A DNA stretch of 10,830 nucleotides from Spirochaetaceae bacterium (GTDB lineage: Bacteria; Spirochaetota; Spirochaetia; WRBN01): assembly GCA_020024055.1 (NCBI GenBank), contig JAHHUI010000043.1, positions 1 through 10,830 of the forward strand. Direction: 5' to 3'. A program made the position numbers and the translations under genes. Below the pieces are notes generated by a model that saw only the letters and a list, made by a program, of their open reading frames with translations, was not told the origin of the DNA and did not search any database. Of the stretch, positions 7,088 to 10,830 are shown piece by piece. Each line of letters begins with the position of its first letter. Position 1 is the stretch's first letter.

Positions 7088-8234
7088 AATTTTTATGCTC
7101 AATATAATTTTATGTGCAACGGTCTTGCTGTTTTCCTGTGCCGGCGGGAAAAAGGCCATAACTTTTTGGGATGCGCAGCGCCGCGGCGCTAATACTTTTA
7201 CCCCTTCTTTTTCTCAAAGCCTTGTGGATGACGCTCTTGAATTTAAGATAGACTTTATTCGCCTGGCCCCTGATAAATGGGAAACAAAGGCCCGGGATTT
7301 TCTCATTGGCAACGCGGATCGCTATGAAGGCCTGGTGCAGGCTGACTTGGAAAAACTGAAAGAGGTATTGGGCTATTTCGAAGAGAAGGGACTGCCCGTA
7401 ATCATCACCATGCTGTCTTTACCCGGCAGCCGCTGGCGGCAGCACAATGGCGGTCAAGATGATCTGCGCCTGTGGGAAAGTGAAGATTTTCAGATTCAGG
7501 CCCAGCAATTTTGGATGGATCTGGCCACAGAATTAAAGGATTTTAATTGTGTGGCTGGCTATAATATTCTTAATGAACCGCATTTAGATCTTTTATGGCA
7601 GAAAAGCATTAATGATGATACCCCGCCTGAGATTTTAGAAACTATTCAGCAGCGACTGGCAGCTTTCTATCAAAATACTATTATGGCCATTCGCCAGGCT
7701 GATCCCGAAACATTCATTATTTTAGATGCCTCTTGGTATGGTGATGCGCGCACGATGCCGCTGATGGCTGTGTATAGCGAGCCAAGGATTATTTATTCTT
7801 TCCATATGTATGAGCCCTATGACTATACAACTTGGGCCCTGAATCAGGGAAATTATCGTTATCCTCAGGATATTGAGGCCAAAGAAGGCATAACTGCCGA
7901 GGCCTATTTTGCGCAGTTTATAAACAGCGTGAAAGCTTTTCAAAAGAAACACAGCATTCCTAATGATCGTATTCTGGTGGGAGAATTTGGCGTGAATCGC
8001 CGTGTTCCCGGTGCCCAGCAATATTTGCAGGATTTAATTGCCACATATAATCAAGAGAATTGGCATTGGGCTGTGTATGCCTTTGGTGATATGGACTGGG
8101 ACGGGATGGACTATCGATTGGGCACTCAGCCATTGCCTGCTGATGCCTGGCCGGAAGAGGGCGAGCCTGACTATGCAGCCTATTATGTACCTAATAGTTT
8201 ATTTGATGTATTAAAAGAAGCCTGGGCTCATTGA
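7071..8234 (+). CDS. GH5-family glycoside hydrolase, lipoprotein
   Basis: This is predicted to be an exported, lipid-anchored endo-beta-glycanase or beta-glycosidase; the exact substrate (glucan, mannan or other) cannot be read from the sequence. Residues 1-23 form a signal peptide with lipobox LFSC and Cys23 as the lipidation site. Clan GH-A features follow: Arg64 in IRLAP, the acid/base Glu169 in YNILNEP, the HMY segment with His245 and Tyr247, the nucleophile Glu305 in VGEFG, and Trp333 near the last strand. At 387 residues it is a single catalytic domain with no binding module. The start overlaps nrdF by 17 bases and is preceded by a strong GGAGGA eight bases away. It is therefore probably translated from the nrd transcript, an unusual partner for a nucleotide-metabolism operon. 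The final codons form half of the terminator hairpin. Confidence 0.88.
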   Translation: MKIFCKIFMLNIILCATVLLFSCAGGKKAITFWDAQRRGANTFTPSFSQSLVDDALEFKIDFIRLAPDKWETKARDFLIGNADRYEGLVQADLEKLKEVLGYFEEKGLPVIITMLSLPGSRWRQHNGGQDDLRLWESEDFQIQAQQFWMDLATELKDFNCVAGYNILNEPHLDLLWQKSINDDTPPEILETIQQRLAAFYQNTIMAIRQADPETFIILDASWYGDARTMPLMAVYSEPRIIYSFHMYEPYDYTTWALNQGNYRYPQDIEAKEGITAEAYFAQFINSVKAFQKKHSIPNDRILVGEFGVNRRVPGAQQYLQDLIATYNQENWHWAVYAFGDMDWDGMDYRLGTQPLPADAWPEEGEPDYAAYYVPNSLFDVLKEAWAH

Positions 8235-8244
8235 AAAGCCCAGG
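8221..8244. terminator. Bidirectional intrinsic terminator between convergent operons
   Basis: CCTGGGCT (8221-8228) and AGCCCAGG (8237-8244) form an 8-bp GC-rich stem with an eight-base loop. The GH5 stop codon lies in the loop. On the minus strand the stem is followed by a CTTCTTTT run, a fair U-tract. On the plus strand the downstream AATTTAG is weaker. It sits exactly between the ends of the GH5 gene and the HPr gene, which are 17 bases apart, so it plausibly ends both transcripts. Confidence 0.75.
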
Positions 8245-8251
8245 AATTTAG

Positions 8252-8512
8252 TTAATCTGTAAAAGAATCTAAAAATACTGTAATTTCTTCGCTGGCAGCT
8301 TTTTCATCGTCGCCTTGAATGCTGATTTTAATTTGTCCGCCTTGTCCTGCGGCCATTTTCATGATCTGCAGCATACTGCGTGCATCACAAGTAATGCCAT
8401 TGTGTTCCAATGTGACTGAAGATGTATATTTTTTGGCCAGGTTCACCAGCTCTTTCGCCGGGCGCGCATGCAAACCTGCAGGACTTTTAATGACTGCCTG
8501 AGTCTCTATCAT
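8252..8512 (-). CDS. HPr-type phosphocarrier protein of the PTS
   Basis: HPr passes phosphate from Enzyme I to EIIA of sugar transporters. The 86-residue protein has the catalytic His15 in GLHARPA and a serine at position 46 (ARSMLQIM). In other bacteria these are the PEP-dependent and HPr-kinase phosphorylation sites. Length and folding pattern are standard. AAGGAG lies nine bases before the ATG at 8512. It is the last gene of an EIIBC-EIIA-HPr operon, 18 bases after EIIA. Enterobacterial fructose operons use a FruB protein in which an EIIA domain and an HPr-like domain are fused; here they are separate. No Enzyme I or HPr kinase gene is in the window, so whether this is the general HPr or a dedicated one is open. 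Confidence 0.95.
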   Translation of the reverse strand: MIETQAVIKSPAGLHARPAKELVNLAKKYTSSVTLEHNGITCDARSMLQIMKMAAGQGGQIKISIQGDDEKAASEEITVFLDSFTD

Positions 8513-8530
8513 TTTAATTTTTCTCCTTAA

Positions 8531-8989
8531 TTAATTACTGGTATATTTTTCAAAAATTGCAAAAACTTCTGCGGCTGATGCGGCTTTTTCCAGCTGCTCG
8601 CGGAAATCATCTTCCATAATAGCACCCGAAAGCTTGGACAGAATATGCAGATGTTCATTATTTCCTGCTCCGCTTTCAGGCACGCCCACCAGAAAGATGA
8701 ATCGCACTTCTTCATCATCATCCCAGGAGACAGGATGGGTGAGGCGGGCAAAGGCCACCCCCGGTTCCTTGACAGCAGAAGATTTGCCATGGGGAATGGC
8801 AAATTCCAGACCCAAAGCTGTTGAACTGATATTTTCACGCTGATGCACTGAATTGACAAAATCATTGAGTACATCCGTTTGGGCAATCAGATTACCTGCG
8901 TCTTTAAATTTACGGCATAAACGCTCGATTACATCTTCTTTGTTTTGCGCATTCAAGTCCAGACAAATTGTTTCTTTAGAAAAAATCAT
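8531..8989 (-). CDS. PTS EIIA component, fructose/mannitol family
   Basis: This cytoplasmic protein takes phosphate from HPr on a histidine and gives it to the EIIB domain of the adjacent transporter. Its 152 residues match a stand-alone EIIA type 2 domain. The phosphorylated residue is His67 in the segment ALGLEFAIPHGKS, and the later NNEHLHILSKLS segment is also conserved in the family. GAGGAG lies seven bases before the ATG at 8989. It starts 15 bases after the end of the EIIBC gene and is followed after 18 bases by HPr, so the three are one operon. A ptsN (nitrogen-PTS) role is less likely, given the linkage to a transporter. Confidence 0.93.
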   Translation of the reverse strand: MIFSKETICLDLNAQNKEDVIERLCRKFKDAGNLIAQTDVLNDFVNSVHQRENISSTALGLEFAIPHGKSSAVKEPGVAFARLTHPVSWDDDEEVRFIFLVGVPESGAGNNEHLHILSKLSGAIMEDDFREQLEKAASAAEVFAIFEKYTSN

Positions 8990-9004
8990 ATTTGCACTCC
9001 TCTC

Positions 9005-10471
9005 TTAGCGATCGGCATTTGCCATATGTTTTTTGAGGAAAAGGTTTTTCATAAATATGGCTGTGAAAGCTGTGACCAAAGACCCAATGAGCATAATCAA
9101 TAAAGCAAGCAGCGGCTTGTTGATAGCCCCAATGGCTGCGACAATAGGCCCGCCATGTGCCACTTGATTATTGATATGAAGCAAAAACCCCAAAGTGCTG
9201 GCCACCGCGCTGCCGAGCATTGTGGCAGGGATGATAGCCAGCGGATTGGCCACGGCAAAAGGAATAGCCCCCTCGGAAATGCCCACCAGGCCCATGGCAA
9301 AGGAAGCAATGCCGTTTTCTCTTTCTTCCTGGGTAAAGATCTTGCGCGAAATGAATGTGGCAATGCCCATGCCAATGGACGCCACGGGAATGGCCCAGGC
9401 CAGCGCACCCATAAACTGCGGCTGATTTTGTGTCAAAAGGCCCACGCTGAATAAAAAGGGTACCTTGGCCACAGGGCCGCCCATGTCAAATCCCTGCATC
9501 AGGCCAAAGATGATGCCTAAGATGATGATATTCCCTGTGGATAAAGACACCAGAAAATGATCCAGGGCATTCATAATGGAGGAAATAGGTGCACCAATCA
9601 CTAAGATGAACAAAGTTCCGACAAGCAATGTAGAAACAATAGGAATAATCATAATAGGCACCAGGGGCTGAATATATTTGTGCCAGGGGATTTTCTTCAT
9701 GCCTTTCACAATATACCCTGCCAGGAAACCAGCAATGATAGCACCCAGGAAGCCCGAGCCAGAAGCCGATCCGTAGAAAGAGCCGTCATTGGCTATCCAA
9801 CCACCCACCATGCCCGCCACCATAGCTGGGCGATCTCCCAAAGCGTAGGCAATGTAGCCCGCCAAAATAGGCAGCATCAGTTTGAAGCCGACGACGCCGA
9901 TTTCTAAAATATTGTTCCAGAAGCTGCCCTTGGGAATCACTAGACCAGATTCACTGGGTTTGCCGCCCAGGGCTAAAGACAAAGCAATAAGCAAACCGCC
10001 CAATATGACAAAAGGAATCATATGCGATACACCATTCATCAGGGCGCGATAAACAGTGGCCCCAATGCTACCCTCGGAATTGGCAGAAGTGCTTTTTTGT
10101 GTGCTCTGTGCGGCATTCTCTTTGCCTAAAGGAATATTTCCGCCTTCATACACGGCCACATCCCCGCTGATGGCTTGCGCAATGAGCTTGTCTGCTTGTT
10201 TAATAGCTTCTTTTGTGCCGGTAAAGATCACCTTTTTGCCACGGAAACGCTCTATTTCCACTTGTTTATCGCTGGCAATGATAATGACTTTTGCCGCAGC
10301 AATTTCCTCTGCTGTGGGGCTGTTCTCCGTGCCGATAGAGCCATTGGTTTCCACTTTAATGGCCACACCCGCCTGTTGTGCTGCTTTGGCTAGGGCTTTT
10401 GCGGCAACATAGGTGTGAGCCACTCCTACCGGGCATCCGGTCACACCAATAAAAAATTCTTGATCTGCCAT
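9005..10471 (-). CDS. fruA: PTS fructose-family EIIBC transporter
   Basis: This is a membrane sugar permease that phosphorylates its substrate during uptake, probably fructose or a related hexose. Residues 1-100 are the EIIB domain, with the phosphocysteine Cys13 in VTGCPVGVAHTY. A serine/glutamine-rich linker spans about 110-135. The EIIC domain follows with many hydrophobic helices and the conserved segments FDMGGPVAK (328-336), GISEGAIPFA (397-406) and AHGGPIV (438-444). Total length is 488 residues. I chose the ATG at 10471 because GGAGGA precedes it closely and EIIB homology begins at once. In-frame ATGs at 10483 and 10495 lack good sites. It heads an operon with EIIA and HPr. No 1-phosphofructokinase gene is nearby, so the exact sugar is inferred from family only. 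Confidence 0.9.
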   Translation of the reverse strand: MADQEFFIGVTGCPVGVAHTYVAAKALAKAAQQAGVAIKVETNGSIGTENSPTAEEIAAAKVIIIASDKQVEIERFRGKKVIFTGTKEAIKQADKLIAQAISGDVAVYEGGNIPLGKENAAQSTQKSTSANSEGSIGATVYRALMNGVSHMIPFVILGGLLIALSLALGGKPSESGLVIPKGSFWNNILEIGVVGFKLMLPILAGYIAYALGDRPAMVAGMVGGWIANDGSFYGSASGSGFLGAIIAGFLAGYIVKGMKKIPWHKYIQPLVPIMIIPIVSTLLVGTLFILVIGAPISSIMNALDHFLVSLSTGNIIILGIIFGLMQGFDMGGPVAKVPFLFSVGLLTQNQPQFMGALAWAIPVASIGMGIATFISRKIFTQEERENGIASFAMGLVGISEGAIPFAVANPLAIIPATMLGSAVASTLGFLLHINNQVAHGGPIVAAIGAINKPLLALLIMLIGSLVTAFTAIFMKNLFLKKHMANADR

Positions 10472-10503
10472 AGATTCCTCCATTTTTGAATTCATTATTC
10501 CTC

Positions 10504-10532
10504 ATTCTAAACCTGCTTTATTGCTTTGGCAA
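10504..10532 (-). promoter_or_regulatory. Strong sigma70-type promoter of the PTS operon
   Basis: On the minus strand TTGCCA (10532-10527) and TAGAAT (10509-10504) each match the consensus at five of six positions and are spaced by the optimal 17 bases. Transcription would start near 10497, about 26 bases before the chosen EIIBC ATG at 10471. This placement also argues against translation from the ATG at 10495. Confidence 0.65.
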
Positions 10533-10536
10533 TAAA
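10517..10536. promoter_or_regulatory. 8-bp inverted repeat over the PTS -35 box, candidate operator
   Basis: TTTATTGC (10517-10524) and GCAATAAA (10529-10536) are exact reverse complements with a four-base spacer. The palindrome covers the -35 box and part of the spacer of the PTS promoter, a usual location for a repressor site. It does not match the catabolite-responsive-element or Cra consensus that I know. A weak transcription terminator is less likely because no gene ends here. Confidence 0.5.
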
Positions 10537-10566
10537 TATTTTTATGTCTTGGGCAAAGAATCATGC

Positions 10567-10595
10567 TTGCGATATTTATGCACATGTTCTACAAT
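10567..10595 (+). promoter_or_regulatory. Candidate sigma70-type promoter of the glycosyltransferase gene
   Basis: TTGCGA (10567-10572) and TACAAT (10590-10595) are 17 bases apart and match four and five of six consensus positions. The start of transcription would fall near 10602, ahead of the GTG at 10626 and after the in-frame ATG at 10584. Confidence 0.5.
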
Positions 10596-10625
10596 AAGGA
10601 AATATTTTTTCTGAGGTTATTTAAA

Positions 10626-10830
10626 GTGACGAAAGTATCAATCATTATTACGAATTATAACTATGGGAAATATGTGATGCAGGCGATAGAGAGCGCGCTG
10701 GGACAGGACTATCCGCAGGAAAAAATGGAGATTATCCTCATTGATGATGCCAGCACGGATAAGGCGACCCGGCGATTGGTGGAAAGCTATGAGCATCCCA
10801 GGGTGAAAAAGATATTGCTGAGCGAGAATG
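10626..10830 (+). CDS. Family 2 glycosyltransferase, N-terminal part (cut by window edge)
   Basis: The product would transfer a sugar from a nucleotide-activated donor, commonly in cell-surface polysaccharide or glycolipid synthesis; the acceptor is unknown. The visible 68 residues show the GT-A nucleotide-binding start VSIIITNYNYGKYV (residues 4-17), AIESALGQDYP, and IILIDDAST with Asp40-Asp41. All are characteristic of GT2. I chose the GTG at 10626 because GAGG lies nine bases upstream and the fold's first strand follows at once. An in-frame ATG at 10584 lacks a ribosome binding site and lies upstream of the predicted transcription start. The gene is divergent from the PTS operon and shares its intergenic region. 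Confidence 0.88.
   Translation, partial: MTKVSIIITNYNYGKYVMQAIESALGQDYPQEKMEIILIDDASTDKATRRLVESYEHPRVKKILLSEN

Noticed and set aside
10056..10412. Plus-strand open frame of 118 codons opposite the EIIBC gene
   Set aside because: It is the antisense shadow of a well-supported transporter gene, with no ribosome binding site or recognisable domain.
10472..10495. EIIBC starts at 10483 or 10495
   Set aside because: The GGAGGA at 10474-10479 serves the ATG at 10471, and the predicted transcription start near 10497 leaves no leader for 10495.

Overview
This window looks like an ordinary chromosomal stretch from a Gram-negative-type bacterium of intermediate GC content. Two exported glycoside hydrolases carry lipoprotein signal peptides, with lipoboxes LISC and LFSC. 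The phenylalanine at position -2 of the second lipobox is a relaxed form often seen in spirochaetes. HPr keeps Ser46, which in other bacteria is the HPr kinase site. Together these make a spirochaete-like host plausible, but this is inference and no marker gene settles it.

Layout, left to right. Bases 1-729 (minus strand) hold the start of an unrecognised hydrophilic protein that runs off the window, then a 186-residue protein of unknown function. Bases 845-3505 (minus) encode a complete 886-residue chitobiase-type GH20 beta-N-acetylhexosaminidase lipoprotein with all four domains of the Serratia/Vibrio type. A 168-bp divergent promoter region (3506-3673) separates it from the plus-strand operon nrdI-nrdE-nrdF (3674-7087). 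This operon encodes a complete class Ib (Mn/Fe) ribonucleotide reductase with its flavodoxin-like activator. A GH5 glycosidase lipoprotein (7071-8234) overlaps the end of nrdF by 17 bp and is probably co-transcribed and translationally coupled. A hairpin at 8221-8244 separates it from a convergent minus-strand PTS operon (10471-8252): fructose-family EIIBC, EIIA and HPr. After a second divergent promoter region, a family-2 glycosyltransferase begins at 10626 and leaves the window.

How the genes work together. The PTS operon makes a sugar transporter together with its two cytoplasmic phosphocarriers; the HPr may serve this transporter specifically or be the general one. The GH20 and GH5 lipoproteins suggest growth on amino-sugar and beta-linked polysaccharide breakdown products. 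The nrd operon supplies deoxynucleotides under aerobic or low-iron conditions. The most notable non-coding signals are a perfect 19-bp tandem repeat between the putative nrd promoter and nrdI, and inverted repeats that overlap good sigma70-type promoters for the chitobiase and PTS genes. I found no RNA gene, CRISPR array, insertion sequence or clearly new multi-gene system. No gene-free stretch exceeds about 170 bp.
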